Source of the DNA: Zeus faber | Taxonomy: Eukaryota; Chordata; Actinopteri; Zeiformes; Zeidae | Direction: 5' to 3' | DNA length: 64,000 bases | Assembly (NCBI GenBank): GCA_960531495.1 | Contig: OY482853.1 | Location: 25,250,232 to 25,314,231 of the forward strand | Part shown: piece by piece, positions 1 through 13,740 of the stretch | How the letters are laid out: each line of letters opens with the position of its first letter | Numbering within the stretch: position 1 is the first letter of the stretch | Translations under genes and position numbers: made by a program | The notes under the pieces: model-generated | Database searches by the model: none | The model's input: the letters and a program-made list of their open reading frames with translations, nothing else | Told to the model about the DNA's origin: nothing

Positions 1-186
1 TGAAGTAATAACACAGTTGAGAACCACTGCGATAAACTCTGGTCTTGGTCTTGACTCCCTCTCTACCCGCAGTCCCCATTTCCCTCCCTACAAAACTCCA
101 AAACCTCTGTCTTGACTCTCTCGCCTTGGGTGGGCATGACTACAATTCTCATCTCTGTGACTGTTAGATGTTTCAAATGTTAGTTC

Positions 187-188
<2 letters not shown>
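1..188. other. Unassigned left edge
   Basis: No gene seen. Short GTCTTG-type words recur here and again near 2125-2235, possibly a decayed dispersed repeat, but too little remains to classify. Confidence 0.3.
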
Positions 189-270
<82 letters not shown>

Positions 271-360
271 TGTGTGTGTGTGTGTCTGTGTGTGTGTGTA
301 CTTGCGTGCATGTGTGCATGCGTGCGTGTGTGTGCATCTGTTTGTACGTGTGTGTGTGTG
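189..360. repeat. (TG)n microsatellite, interrupted
   Basis: A nearly pure TG run of about 80 bp passes into an imperfect TG/TGCA/TGTC tract. The open frames over it, on both strands, are translations of the repeat (CVCV or HTHT) and not genes. Confidence 0.97.
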
Positions 361-2537
<2,177 letters not shown>

Positions 2538-2602
2538 GTAAGATAAGATAAGATAGTTTCTTGAGTCCCCAAAGTTGAAATTCAGGAGTTTCAGCAGTAA
2601 CC
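2538..2602 (-). repeat. LINE 3' tail with (TTATC)n end
   Basis: Read on the minus strand this ends in a short (CTTAT)n run preceded by an AATTTCAACTTTGGGG-like stretch. That is the layout of fish L2/Rex-type LINE 3' ends, where a stop/UTR is followed by a pentamer tail. The tail at 37790-37835 is of the same style on the plus strand. Only the 3' tip is recognisable. Confidence 0.5.
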
Positions 2603-4035
2603 ATAGCCTATGTGGATTAAAGTTACCAATTGTAAATCCGGTAACGATTTCATCCCTGAACTTTGGTCATGCCAAGGAGGTACATTTTTCAGTGTTCCCC
2701 AGCACTACCACTGTCAGCTTTATTTTCAGTCCAGTCAAAATATTTCTGCTGCGGCTGGCATGACAGATGTATTGTGGTCTAGTCGTTATCTAGTTCACTT
2801 TTCTGCTTCATGATTTGCTGCTGTAAATTGTGGGAAATCTAAACGCATGCTGCTTGACAGTGAGTCAAGCTGCATGCAGCCTGAATAAAGAAGAGGGTGG
2901 AGTTGAGACAATAACCTGCAGTGACTGCTGGAGACTGTGGAGTTTATGTTCCCTAAAGACATTCAGTGCAATAAGGAATCCTCCCCACAACCATTCAGGG
3001 ATGAGCTCCTGCTGTTCCCCAAGGAGAGTTCAAACAGTAGCGATGCACATCATGGATAAGCCCTGGATTTGGGATGTCTTAAGCAGGGATCTATGCACGC
3101 TCCTTGAGACCATAACACTCCCAATCGAGACACCTTTAAACCATAATGCTCCCAGACCCAACAGGACTTAAGGAGCCAATGAGCCGAGTAGACCAGCTGG
3201 CCACAACCGGTTATGGGCAGCTGGTCTTCCCCTAGATCAACCCAGTATCATCAAGGGGAAGGGAAGTAACATAACAAGGATGTCGGCAGATATGGAAATA
3301 CTATAAGATCCCCTCATTAATTGGGAGAGTTACAAGGCTTATTACTCACAAAACTGGCAACTCACAATGTACAATAATGGGCACAAGAAAAATAACTGTG
3401 AGCAGTGATAGCATTAGGTTAGGTTAAAATTAACGTAGAAAGGAACTTAAAAAAAAAAAGGCAATCACTCTAACTACAATCCAAAAAACAAAGAGGAGCA
3501 CCTGCTCCAGATATTGTAGAAATGTTTTGAAAAGTACAAATTACATGTTAGAAAAACTGTTTGTGTTACTTCTCTAAAGCTGACAAAAAACAAAAAATAC
3601 AAAGTCATTGTTTGAGCTGTGCTATCACAAGCTTACAAACAAGTAAAGGTATAAACAAAATGGCCATTTAAGAGGGACTAAACTAAATATAGGCAAAGTT
3701 ATATATGCAAAGACTAAAACAGATAGTCCTGAAAGAGACAAGACTACACTCACACAGAACCCATAACAGAGAATATAACACCATCAATCAGGTGATGAGT
3801 ATGCTCCAACCTGGTGGCTGCGGAAAAAAACACATTGCAGGACACAGATTTCAGGTGGGAGAAATGTCCGGTTATATGGATCCTTGTGATTTGTAACAAC
3901 TAGTGGCTTTAGGATACTGTGTACCCTTGCTGTGAGGATTTGAAAAGGAAAAATTAAGCAAGAAGCCAGCTTACATTATTTTCTGTGGAGCTCAAGAGCC
4001 CAGCATCTTGTACTCAGTTTAGAAGAGAGAAGAAA
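2603..4035. other. No gene recognised
   Basis: Apart from the hairpin at 2845-2877, no gene or delimited mobile element is seen. The 113-codon plus-strand frame at 2830-3171 begins inside that hairpin and has no recognisable domain. 3300-3900 is A-rich and featureless. Confidence 0.4.
2845..2877. repeat. Inverted repeat, 14-bp arms, 5-nt loop
   Basis: Arm GCATGCTGCTTGAC (2845-2858) and arm GTCAAGCTGCATGC (2864-2877) are reverse complements with one mismatch, separated by AGTGA. It could extrude as a cruciform or fold in RNA. Confidence 0.8.
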
Positions 4036-4111
4036 ACCAGAGGGGGGGTTGGATGGTTGGCCTTACCTCAGGATGGTTGGTAAGGCCAACCACCCAACCA
4101 CCTCCTCTGGT
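4036..4111. repeat. Long inverted repeat, about 32-bp arms, 11-nt loop
   Basis: Left arm 4036-4067 runs from ACCAGAGG to GGCCTTACC; right arm 4079-4111 is its reverse complement apart from about four differences including a one-base bulge. The inner 14 bp (TGGTTGGCCTTACC) are perfect. The loop repeats part of the arm (GGATGGTT), so it may have formed by local inverted duplication. It is of pre-miRNA-like stem size, but nothing shows that it is transcribed. Confidence 0.85.
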
Positions 4112-5601
4112 TTCTAGTTTTTGGCGTGTCCTTGACTGGGTAGTGGCCCTTCAGAACGGAGCCACAAGGGGTAGGGGTTGAAATCTTAGGATATGGGACA
4201 CCACTCCTAACTTCATCAGTAGCTGCCAATGGCACATACGTACGTCACGCACCAGCGACGAGGCTCTTGGCATTCCGTTCTGGACAGAGGTTTCCACAAT
4301 GCCGGGAAACCGCTTTGTGTCGTGTTAACAGTTGTACGGGCTGTAATCATTGTGCTCCATTTGTTTTACTGCTGGATTATTTTTCACCGTAACAGTACAG
4401 TTATTTTTGAAACAGAGATTTGTGTTATAGATACGTTTGAGCGAGAACTATGGTATCTTATTCTTTGATTATGAAGTGTGCTCAGGTGATACAAAGTGTC
4501 TCCTTGGTTGGTTACATTTTGTTGTCTTGAAATTGATCAAATAAATGATCATTGATCATGTTTGTAGACCCGCAGTGGCTAGGACGCCAGATCAAGACCT
4601 AGTGAGCTAGGTGTTATAGTTTTAGTTTAGTTAATGCCATTATGACGGAAACATAATAATATAATTATCTCCCTGCACATCTAGCTTTAGTTATCATTGT
4701 AGTGATAATAAAGAGATATTGGTCTGTTTTACATTTTGCTATTTATCTTGGACAGGCTAGCAGGAGGAAGAAGGTTGATACTAGAGTAACACCAGAGCAA
4801 GCGCCAGAGCAAAAGCTTCAATATATTACGAGTACAACAGTAAAATGCAGGACCTCTGGGTGTTCCATTGTAATTAGAGCAACTGCAGTCTGGCGGGGGG
4901 ATTTTAAGTATGCAGAAATATTCTTATTTGGTGCGATGAGGGCAATTTAATATATTTTGTTTGTTTAGTGCAGTGTTTTGTAGAGTTTTGCAATAAAATT
5001 TGTATTTTCTTTCACTGAATGTGTAATTTACTTGTATATATATATTTAACTTTTTCAAAAGTATGGTGACCGGATATGTTTCTACATAATAAAGGTGCAG
5101 TTAAAACAAAAAACAATTCTCTATCTCTCTCTCTGTCTTATCATTTGATCGAGATAATTGTCTTCCCTGTGTACTCAGCTGGAACCACCCCTTTATGAAA
5201 CAGTGTGATGTGTGTGTACAAGTGTTTGGTGTAATATACTGAAATGCTGAGGTGTTTAATGACTAGCAGTGAAATATTCTTTCTATAAAGTAAGAAAAAA
5301 GACAAACCGAGGAAACATAAAATATTCCAGAACTCCAGTTGAAGCATAACAGGCCTGTCCAAGGCTTAGCAATGGGAAAAGATTTGTGACACAATGAATA
5401 ATTTCTCAGCAGAAGCACACATAATCAGTGGAAGAATTTTTTTTTTTGCATGATCGAGTCCTGCAACCCCCCAGTCATGGGCCACAGCATTAAACAGGAT
5501 GCAAAGTGAAATTATTCACTACTAGCCATTCATCTGTCTCTATGCAATCTCTTAAAATGCATTCTCTCTCCACAGCCATTCGGAAGGCTCATACGGTATA
5601 C
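4112..5601. other. No gene recognised
   Basis: The 4229-4468 and 4702-4950 plus-strand frames show no recognisable domain. 4980-5050 is AT-rich with an AATAAA-like motif (near 4991), but no coding region upstream supports a real gene end. Confidence 0.35.
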
Positions 5602-5606
5602 AAGGT

Positions 5607-5909
5607 TGTGGTGTGGGGGTGGTGTGGTTTAAGCAGTCATACCTGTCTTGGATCTAGGTAATTGGCCCCGGATCAGGGTGTCTGTACGCATGTTGCTAGT
5701 TAGAGCAATTAACAAGCAACAGTTAAAACCCCCGTCCCCACATACAGTATACACAGGGAGATCCTCTGTCATGGCAATGTTGCATCTACCCCTGGCTTGT
5801 TCCATCTTGCCCACTCTCTACAATAAACTGGTGTGTTTGCAACATCTCGGCCTGCGTCTCGGTGTCGGAGGGCCCTGAAAATGCCACTGTGGCAGGCGGA
5901 TCTGCCGCA
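5607..5909 (+). mobile_element. Solo LTR, family A, copy 1 (with TSD)
   Basis: The 303-bp unit starts TGTGGTGTGG and ends CTGCCGCA, the TG...CA ends of a retroviral-type LTR. Identical AAGGT pentamers lie at 5602-5606 and 5910-5914, the 5-bp duplication left by LTR-element integration. An AATAAA lies near 5822 with the GGAGGGCCCTGAAA block downstream, which sets the plus orientation. No gag, pol or second LTR is nearby, so it is a solo LTR left by LTR-LTR recombination. Other copies are at 26166-26454 (minus) and 58029-58338 (plus). The family name is unknown; whether gypsy or ERV cannot be told from the LTR alone. Confidence 0.88.
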
Positions 5910-5914
5910 AAGGT

Positions 5915-7244
5915 TTTTTTTGTAGTGTTGAAATCAGAGGCCATGGAGGAGGCATTTCTTTACAGTCTTGACAGCAAATTAAACATTTAGATAATTCTAA
6001 ACCATCATAAAATAATCATAATTTTCTATATTCATTTGATGCATTTTTCTATGTTCTTTGAAATTACAATGTAATTCAATATTAGGCAGACTGTGAAACT
6101 ATTCTTCTCTCAAGATTGGCCGACACTCCTAAAAAATGTTCTCTCACAAAAGAAAAAAAATAATAATTAACTTATGCCAAACTAGCCTCTCAAAAGCAGC
6201 TAAGAAGCCATTTGTGTCTGTGTTTGTTTACTCTGTCTTTATCTGTGTTTGTGTGTTGTGCTCATTCCTATGACCTTTTTATTGTGACGCTGTTGAATGA
6301 ACTTCATACCAGCGTTCAAGTGATTAGTTCTTCACAGTTGAACAGAGATTGAACAGAGCTGCTTCTCTGTAAGAACAAGGTGAAGAGGTCTTTGCACAAG
6401 TGTTTTTCTCCTGATTGCTGACAGCAATGACTATGAAGTGCCTCTGCATATTATTCAGTGCACAACGAGTCCCCTCTCTCGTACTAAAACCTCCTAATGG
6501 AACTGGCTTTTTGAAGGAGACGGATTCGAGCTTTCAGCTCTCAGCCAGGAAAAACGTTCCAGCTCTCAGCCTGTTGGCTTGTTTAGTCCAGAGGGGTTTG
6601 AAGAAACAGATCCATGACTCTGCTCATTTAGACTGTTGACACTCTGCTTCGGCTCTTCAACCCACGCAGTATTTTGTTGTATCGCGTAGATGTAAAAGCC
6701 TCCCAGCTGCAGTAAATAGATGTCTCACCTCCAACACTTTTATTATGAGGAGTCAGTGAAGGGAAGCGAGAAAGTATATTATCATGAGGGTCACATGCAC
6801 TCGTCACACACTGAATGCTAGTGAAGCATGCAGAGAATAAGAAGTGTTTGTGTGTCATTTTAAATGAAGCGGCCTGAATTAGCAGTAAGTGAATCAGCCT
6901 CACCTAGCTCCCAGGCTCCAGCTCCCTGTGATTTAGAATGATGAGTTACATTGCTGCCTCAATAGAGGCAGTGCATCTGTAGAGTACAATCTGTTAAGCA
7001 TAGTTGCAGTTCTTTATGAAGATAATTCATCGTGAAAATACACTTTCTCTGAGAATGCTTTTCCCACTGACATGTGGTGCAGAAAATTTCCCATCAGCTC
7101 TTGGAGGAGCAGCAGTAGACTGTGATCTTTTTGTAATTTTCATGTTGGAGAAAGTAGGGAAGGAATCGAAGAAGAACATGGTTGTTTAAACTTAGTGACC
7201 AATGAACCATGTTATGTTGGTTGACTCTTTTTTTTTCATACCAC
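5915..7244. other. No gene recognised
   Basis: No supported gene. Open frames at 6415-6639 (plus) and 6628-6903 (minus) have no recognisable domain. Confidence 0.4.
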
Positions 7245-7376
7245 GATTCAAGATTCAATATTCAAGAGGTTTATTTGTCACATACATATCATCTTCATAC
7301 ATATATGCAGTGAAATGTCTTTGCAACACACCCGGAGATTATGCACAGTAGTTTATAAACTGAACATAATAGGCTA
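7245..7376 (-). repeat. LINE 3' tail, (TTGAATC)n-ending family, copy 1
   Basis: On the minus strand this reads CATAATCTCCGGGTG, then GTTGCAAAGACATTTCACTG, then a TGTATGTGACAAATAAACC segment, ending in TTGAATATTGAATC repeats. The plus-strand block 55495-55625 matches it almost base for base. Dispersed copies in opposite orientations, a fixed 3' end, an AATAAA and a short heptamer tail fit a non-LTR (L2-like) LINE end. Confidence 0.75.
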
Positions 7377-8503
7377 CCAAGGCCAAATTTAGAAAAACAA
7401 TGTTCTTCAAGAGCAACTTGAAATTTACAAGAAACATTGATCATGTTATACAAAGCGTAAGATTAGATTTATGACAAAAATAATATCATCATTCAGCAAC
7501 ACTGGGACTCCTACAGTACGGTCCCTCCAGGAAAGGTTCCCGCTTTACTGGACCCTGAGGTTGTCCCCTGAGGTTGTCCCCATTAGACCCACTGTCAGCC
7601 TGCTGTAACTCCTAAAAGGTCTCGGTCCGGCAGCTCCAACCCCAATTGTGATGCCATCCCACATCTTGATGAATATTCAGCAGTGCGGATACAGCCCTGG
7701 CTTCTGCCAGTAGTCCGGACTTGCTCCTCTCTGGCATCAGTGGGATATTCCCCAGGGGGTTCAGCTGGATGAAATGGCTGAAACGCCTGCTCTATTTCCA
7801 GGATCATCTTTGGACAGGTCTAGGATGAGGTTCTGACATGTGTATCAACAAGTCTGTCTATTCTATTCATGGCAATTTCCCACTCCTTTTTTGCAGTGGG
7901 CTCTTCAATGGTTTGCAATGCCAAATGTTCTGCCATTTTTGTGCCAGACATTGCACATAAACTCCCCCATGTCAGCTGTTTTAAATGACTGCCCATGTTC
8001 ATTGTCTCCTATTTTTTAAAGGATGACAATATGTCTTAAGTCTAATTGGGTTGCATTGAATTCAACCAAATGCAGAGCACCCCCTTAGAGAAGGGCAACG
8101 TAAAGAATAGTTTACTCTATGTACACTTGGATGTTGAACTTATGTATCCTCTGAGTTGCTTAAGGTATCTTAAATCTTGTACATACCTAAATAAACTATG
8201 TCAAACCTTGCTAAATCTACATGAATACTATTCAAACACCCTATCAACAAAATCCTGTACAGTAGGAGCCACTTGATGAGGGCTGTCCCAGTCTGAGGTC
8301 TCTTGGCTGACAGCCGAATGGCAACCAGCTTTATTGTCAGTTCATCAGTTTCCAGCCAGTTCCCAGTAATTTAGGCTTGGTAGTCACTCAAAAAAGGTGT
8401 ACTGCGGCCATTATATATATACAGTATATATATATTTGTGTATATATGATTAATATGTTATATACTATATGTATTTTATAATCATTATATATAACCATAT
8501 ATG
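7377..8503. other. Unassigned; possible decayed coding remnant
   Basis: Minus-strand frames at 7820-8002 and 7595-7807 have a natural-looking composition (such as KMAEHLALQTIEEPTAKKEW) and could be a degenerate gag or gene exon, but I cannot name a family and stops separate them. 8410-8500 is TA-rich and borders the next transposon. Confidence 0.3.
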
Positions 8504-9742
8504 TGACCCACCGCAGTCTTAGAGACATTTGGCGGCTTTTGATTTTTTTCTCACATCATTTGAAGGTGGAGAATCAGAGCTTCCAAACAAGGTGTCACTT
8601 GTGCAAATCAAGCAAATATTTTTAAAGTTATGACTTGTTAATGACAAGGGTGTGGCAAACTGTGATTCTCAGATAATCACCTTGCAAGTTTCGCCAAGAC
8701 TTGGCTTCATTCAGTCAGCTCCCAGAATGCAAATGGGGGCTGGCGGCCCAACAAACCCTCATGGCTACTTAACATAATGCTGAATGGGCCAATCACAAAC
8801 AGTGTCAACAACAACACAACTAATTTTGTTTTAAAAAAAGCTTTTATTTAACAGTAAGAATAAACATGGTTTATAAAACACACAACATAATGTAGAATCT
8901 AGGAAGCAGAAATGTAGAAATGTAGAAAATTTGAAATCTGAAAATCTGTCACCAACCTCAACGGACTTCATCACGTCATCAACTTTTTCTGTTGTAACAA
9001 CAACGGGCGTATCGTCTGTCTCCTCCGGTGATTTTTGAAAATATTCCATTTCATCGTCACATTCACGTTGAAATCCGCTGTTTGAAATGTTCTCCAACTC
9101 TGGAGTAATATCAGATTCAGCAGTGCTGTCATCCTCGGCGTCGCTGTCAGAGAACTGACTATCATCGCGGAAAATGAAGTCCAGTACGCGCTGCTAACAC
9201 TGACTTGGATCTATCACACTGCTCAGATATAGGACCGAAATATTATTCAGAGCTTCCGCCACCCACTTCGCATAATCCATAACGATACAGAGAAGAATGT
9301 TTTCACAGACAAGTGAGACCGAAACACCCCTGTGCGGCGCTTTAACTGTCTGTATACGGAAGTGACGTAGGTGCGTGACACGAAGGGTTATTCTACGGAG
9401 TCACCGTTTCACAACAATGGCACCGTGTGTGTAGAAGTAGTAGGATATAAAGGTTGAATTCTATCAAAACGGTTTCACATTGTAACTTCACACCACATGG
9501 AATATGGATGAATGATCTTCACCTGAATGGTCACTTTAAAGGAAACGATCGATCGGCGTTCGATCGAAGTGAACTCTGTTTCCCCATGTAATCTAACGGG
9601 AATATTTAACTCCACGGTTTAACATTTTTCTACTATTTTTGAATCAAACTCGGTTCCTTCAAGAAAAGTTGTTTCAACTTATTTGGCTGCTCCTGGCGAT
9701 TTTAGAAATGTGTGAGATGGCGGGTTTTACTGCGGTGGGTCA
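8504..9742 (-). mobile_element. DNA transposon, family C, copy 1, 14-bp TIRs
   Basis: The left end TGACCCACCGCAGT (8504-8517) is the exact reverse complement of the right end ACTGCGGTGGGTCA (9729-9742). The 1239-bp unit sits in TA-rich sequence, so the duplication (perhaps TA or TATA) cannot be read. It holds a minus-strand frame that starts near the right end and stops well short of transposase length, so it is probably an internally deleted non-autonomous copy. Its first 200 bp match 28956-29195, which shows a dispersed family. The superfamily is not recognised. Confidence 0.8.
8831..9280 (-). pseudogene. Transposon-borne acidic protein N-terminus, one in-frame stop
   Basis: An ATG at 9280-9278 (MDYAKWVAEALNN) opens a frame of 149 codons, broken only by a TAG at codon 29 (9196-9194), and ends at a stop at 8831. 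After the stop it has an acidic, serine-rich run (SDSDAEDDSTAES) of the kind seen at the N-terminus of several eukaryotic transposases, then a hydrophilic stretch to about VGDRFSDFK. The last 30 residues become hydrophobic and low-complexity, as if the frame had run past a deletion breakpoint or an unspliced intron. No catalytic domain remains. It lies wholly inside the inverted-repeat element. The identity is unknown; transposase or accessory-protein exon is an inference. Confidence 0.6.
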
Positions 9743-9832
9743 TATATATATATATATAAATATATATATAAAACATTATTATATAATACATGTATTATAA
9801 AATATATTCATTATATATATATATATATATAT
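9743..9832. repeat. TA-rich low-complexity tract
   Basis: TATATA runs mixed with ATTATAATAC words. With 8410-8500 it brackets the family C element, so the transposon probably inserted in one TA-rich tract. Confidence 0.9.
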
Positions 9833-10690
9833 TCCCACTCCTATTTGTCTCAAATAGGGGTGGAAATCTCCTGGGACCTCACAATACGACGTGGCGTTTT
9901 CGCACCCAACAGTTGTGGGGTCTCCCAGTGGGGAACTAGGAACTGGGGATGTCCCCGAAAACTAGATACTTTCAAGGGCTTTTTTTGTGGTTGTATTCAC
10001 ACTGGAACTCTGAAGTGACACTGATGTGACATCATCTAACGTGGTTTCAGAACAAGTTCCGTGTTGTATTTACTCCGTAACTTTCACTGATTTCACCTTC
10101 ACAGTCCACTTAAATTTGATTCTGAACAAATTTGAGACTAGAAATAATCAATCCAGTTGCTGCATCTTCACTCATATAAGATCTACAAGATATCATTTAA
10201 AAGTTTGTTTTGACTTTCGGCATGGGCTCGAATCAGCACACCAAATGGGGATTTTTTGTTTCATTCAATAAAAGTTAATTGAAATAAATACATCCATAAT
10301 AAAAATACAAATCTTTTAATTGGGTTTTTTTTTGTCTTTTTTTATTACTGCTGAGTGTACATAGCCTGGTTCCCACCAAGAGTGATACACTTGACCGGGC
10401 GGACTCAGTTCGAGGGACCGTGGAATTACTGGCACTCACAGTACATCACTGAAGGTTACTGTTGTGCCTGCCCTGGAGTAGTAATGAAATAAGTTGCTCA
10501 AAACAGAGTTCTAAGAACTACGATCGTTACTAGGTAGTTACTGCAGTGCGGACATAATAAAGCTCTAAAACAGTCCTTAGAACTATGAGATAGGTTCCTG
10601 CAAAGCGAAAACACACAATATGAGGAGATGCGATATATTAAGTATTGCGATTCAATTTGTTGCTATATTACACAACTTTTTTAAGTAAAA
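9833..10690. mobile_element. Composite MITE-like debris
   Basis: AATAGGGGTGGAAATCTCCT at about 9855 and a GCGATTCAATTTGTTG block near 10650 resemble the two ends of a common fish MITE type. Between them are GGGGAACTAGGAACTGG (about 9931) and AGTTCTAAGAACTACG / CCTTAGAACTATGAG (10506-10590), words typical of a second MITE type with AGTTCC-rich ends. Boundaries and duplications could not be set. The 81-codon frame at 10026-10271 has no recognised domain. Confidence 0.35.
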
Positions 10691-12842
10691 TAAAATGACA
10701 TAGTTTAAGGTGTGAGGTGCGGTTCTCCGGGCCGTCTGAACGGCTTTTAGAAGTAAACTTAAATTGTCCTAGCCGTGCAGTGCCGTGGGTTCCGGATCAG
10801 ATAGGATAAATGAATAGATCCGCAGCAAAGTGCTCTTCACCCAGGTGAAGGAGCGGGGTTCAGGCAGGGAGGTGCGCCCATACCTGTTAAAATTGGGAAT
10901 TAAAAATAAGGGGGAGTAATTGACAAGGTGTCCCTGTTACACATGGTTACGCACAGTGTTTTAATTTTATTCATCCAATTAAATCCATCTACAATATAAA
11001 AAAACGGATTCATCCATTCTTTAAAATCATTCGTTCTTTTAAATCAGAGATACATGTCGATTCTATTCGATGTATAGAAAATATGTTCCATTCCAAAACA
11101 TGTATATTTTTCATTATACAACCGCAAGATTATCCCGTATACGCGAGTTGCTTTATGTTTTGAACCACTGCTCCTCCCGGTGGACAGATAAAGCATTGCA
11201 ACTGCTTTTCCACAAATACAGCCTGGGGGCATTCCCAGGCGCCGGCGCATGGATTATGTCATCGAGGAGGATATTATTACAGGCAAGGCCCGAGCAGGGA
11301 CCTGACAGGGACCCGGGAGTGACCCTGCATGGGTCCGCCACACCCCAGCCACGGATCTGCCTGGGCCCTGTCATGTTCCAGCTGCCCTCTCGAAGTGGCT
11401 CCTACTGTAAATACTCAAGCTCTGATATTCTCGTGAATGATATCAGCTATCACTGTTGAGTAGCTTGTGTCAGAAATACCAGAAAATAATATTGTGAAGA
11501 TAATCTTTGGTAGTGAACAAACTGGAAATCACAGTAATGTTGCACTTAAAAAAACATTTTGAGTTTTTTGGATTCACTCATATCACACTGTTGAAGAAAA
11601 GAAATTAAAAAGAAACTCATATCGTAGAGGTTAATATTTTGCCTAATTACTAACTATATCTGACTATTATTGACCTATGCATGTATTGGACTGGTTTATT
11701 TTTCATACTCCAGATTTGAAGTGGCATAATTTCAAGGTATATTGAGAAGATTTGAACAAATTAAATGGTTGAATGAAATTGAATTCCCCAGTAGGACAAT
11801 CCAGCTCCGCATCCCCACAGCACAGACAAGCCAGCTAACTGGCAGACGCTGGAGAATTCTCACTGCATGGTCGGTGAGGTTAATCTGCCCGCTACAGAAA
11901 AAATAAACTGGAGCATTAAGGATATTTATTCTGCAGAATAAAGAGAAAGATACAGACATGCTTCAAAACAGTAATTTGATCAGACTAATTTTACAGAAGA
12001 AGAAGCCAGCTTATATACAGAGAAAAGGTTGGCCTATTCTGAGACTAGCCATGTGATTGACTGTTGCCTTCAGTAACAGCTGAGAACTGTTTTAACAAAC
12101 AAAAATATTGAACACTATCGATCCTGGGAAAGCATACATTGAGTGGTCCCTCTACGAGATAATTACTAAAACTGTTGTGACATTTGTGTGCCGGAATATA
12201 AGATCTCCTGATAAAGATGAGTCGGGAGTAGTCATCAAACAGAACATATGCCCCTTAGCATTTAGGCAGAGCTTGGTTGTAAAGCAATATCTTTCATGAG
12301 CATTGATCATCTGCATTTTTCCCTCACAGACCAGGGTTAGGTCTGTGTGAGAGTCTCTTTCTCAGTCTAGTCTCTTTTTTTCTGCCTGTCAGCTTCTTGT
12401 GTTCCACTTCTTTCAGTGTCTTCCCTGTCTGTCATGCTCTCATTCAGTTGATGATTTGCTTCACGGTGTATTTGGCTTTGATATCATCTCAAATTTTGAC
12501 AAGACAACATTAGTTTTCCCGAAATGAACCATGTCAGCACATCTGACATGTTTTCTTGTGTATGACTTTAGGCAGCATACAAACCTATGCTAATTATCTA
12601 ATGTAAAACAACAATGTTTTGAAGCTATTCCATCATTTGTATATATATGTTTCCTTCCAAATACCCACTCTATCTTTAAACTAATGAGCCATTTACACCA
12701 AAGCCTGGTTTTCTTAATATTGTTGTCGATAACAGCAGCACATTAAGACCCAGACACTCAACAATATCCAGTATCGTTTAACTGACAATTGATCACTTGC
12801 TTTCCTCCTCTTCTCCTTTATCAATACATAAATACTCCAGTA

Positions 12843-12844
<2 letters not shown>
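10691..12844. other. No gene recognised
   Basis: 11150-11400 is locally GC-rich and open on both strands (129 codons plus, 73 codons minus), but I see no domain, promoter or splice pattern. The rest is AT-rich unassigned sequence. Confidence 0.35.

Positions 12845-12892
<48 letters not shown>
12845..12892. repeat. (CT)n microsatellite
   Basis: About 24 pure CT units; the minus-strand frame across it (RERERE) is an artefact. Confidence 0.97.
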
Positions 12893-12894
<2 letters not shown>

Positions 12895-13740
12895 TGACTG
12901 AGCAACAACTCCCTGGAGCATAGAGTGCTGAAGGAATGAGTCCTAAATCCCGAAAATGAGTGAGCCATTTTTTGCACTTCCGGTTCCCTCGTCCCGAAGT
13001 CGATTGGGTTTTTTGAACGGCTTTTTGGTTGGACGCCTGGAATAAGAGCCGTGGTTCACACAAGCTTAAGAGATTTTCATGTGTTGTTCTACAGCATTAA
13101 TTACATCAGTAAATAACCCCATCAGGAATTTTAAAGCTGTTGACGTGTCTTAAAAAAGGCGGTTGCTCACAAGTGGCTAAATGACCCTATAGAGGTTGTG
13201 GGGGACATTAAACGTCATCACGCCGAACACGGAAAGTCATCTACTCACTAGTCTTTACAGCCTCTAGTTGTGTTTATACTTGCGCTCTTGCAAACTATTG
13301 TTACTCAAACTTTTAAAAAACTCCAGGCTTTTCTAGAAGAGGTCAGCGCGTGAAATCAAATGAGAAGTTGGAAGCCTAGTGCCGTTGATGTTGAAGTCAT
13401 GCAACCGAGGTGTAGTTGGTTTGTACCCTGGCGTTGCGTTTTTACTTCTGGCGATTGTATTTATGCTTCAAAAACCATAAAAAGTGGTGTTCATTTGTAA
13501 AGGTTATCTCGCTGAACAAAACATGTCCGTATCGTCAACTTTAGTTCTCCACAGAGCTTATTTTTTCATAATATTCCAATGTCCAATGGAAAACTCCCAT
13601 TGGCTTTTAGGTCGGGGGAACCAGGGCTATTCTCACGTCCGGAATGCCCTCCAAAAAGACCCCATCCCTGCACCACTCTATAGACGCATTTAAACACCTG
13701 ACAGGGAGTGATGTGGGAGATCTTGGGGGATAAATATGCA
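12893..13740. other. Unassigned block, possibly a dispersed repeat
   Basis: A moderately GC-balanced block with more CpG than its surroundings. I suspect a dispersed fish repeat from its texture, but no terminal repeats, tail or duplication could be identified and there is no second copy in this window. No gene is supported. Confidence 0.25.

Noticed and set aside
11070-11459. 129-codon plus-strand frame
   Set aside because: Open on both strands in a GC-richer patch, no domain or splice context.
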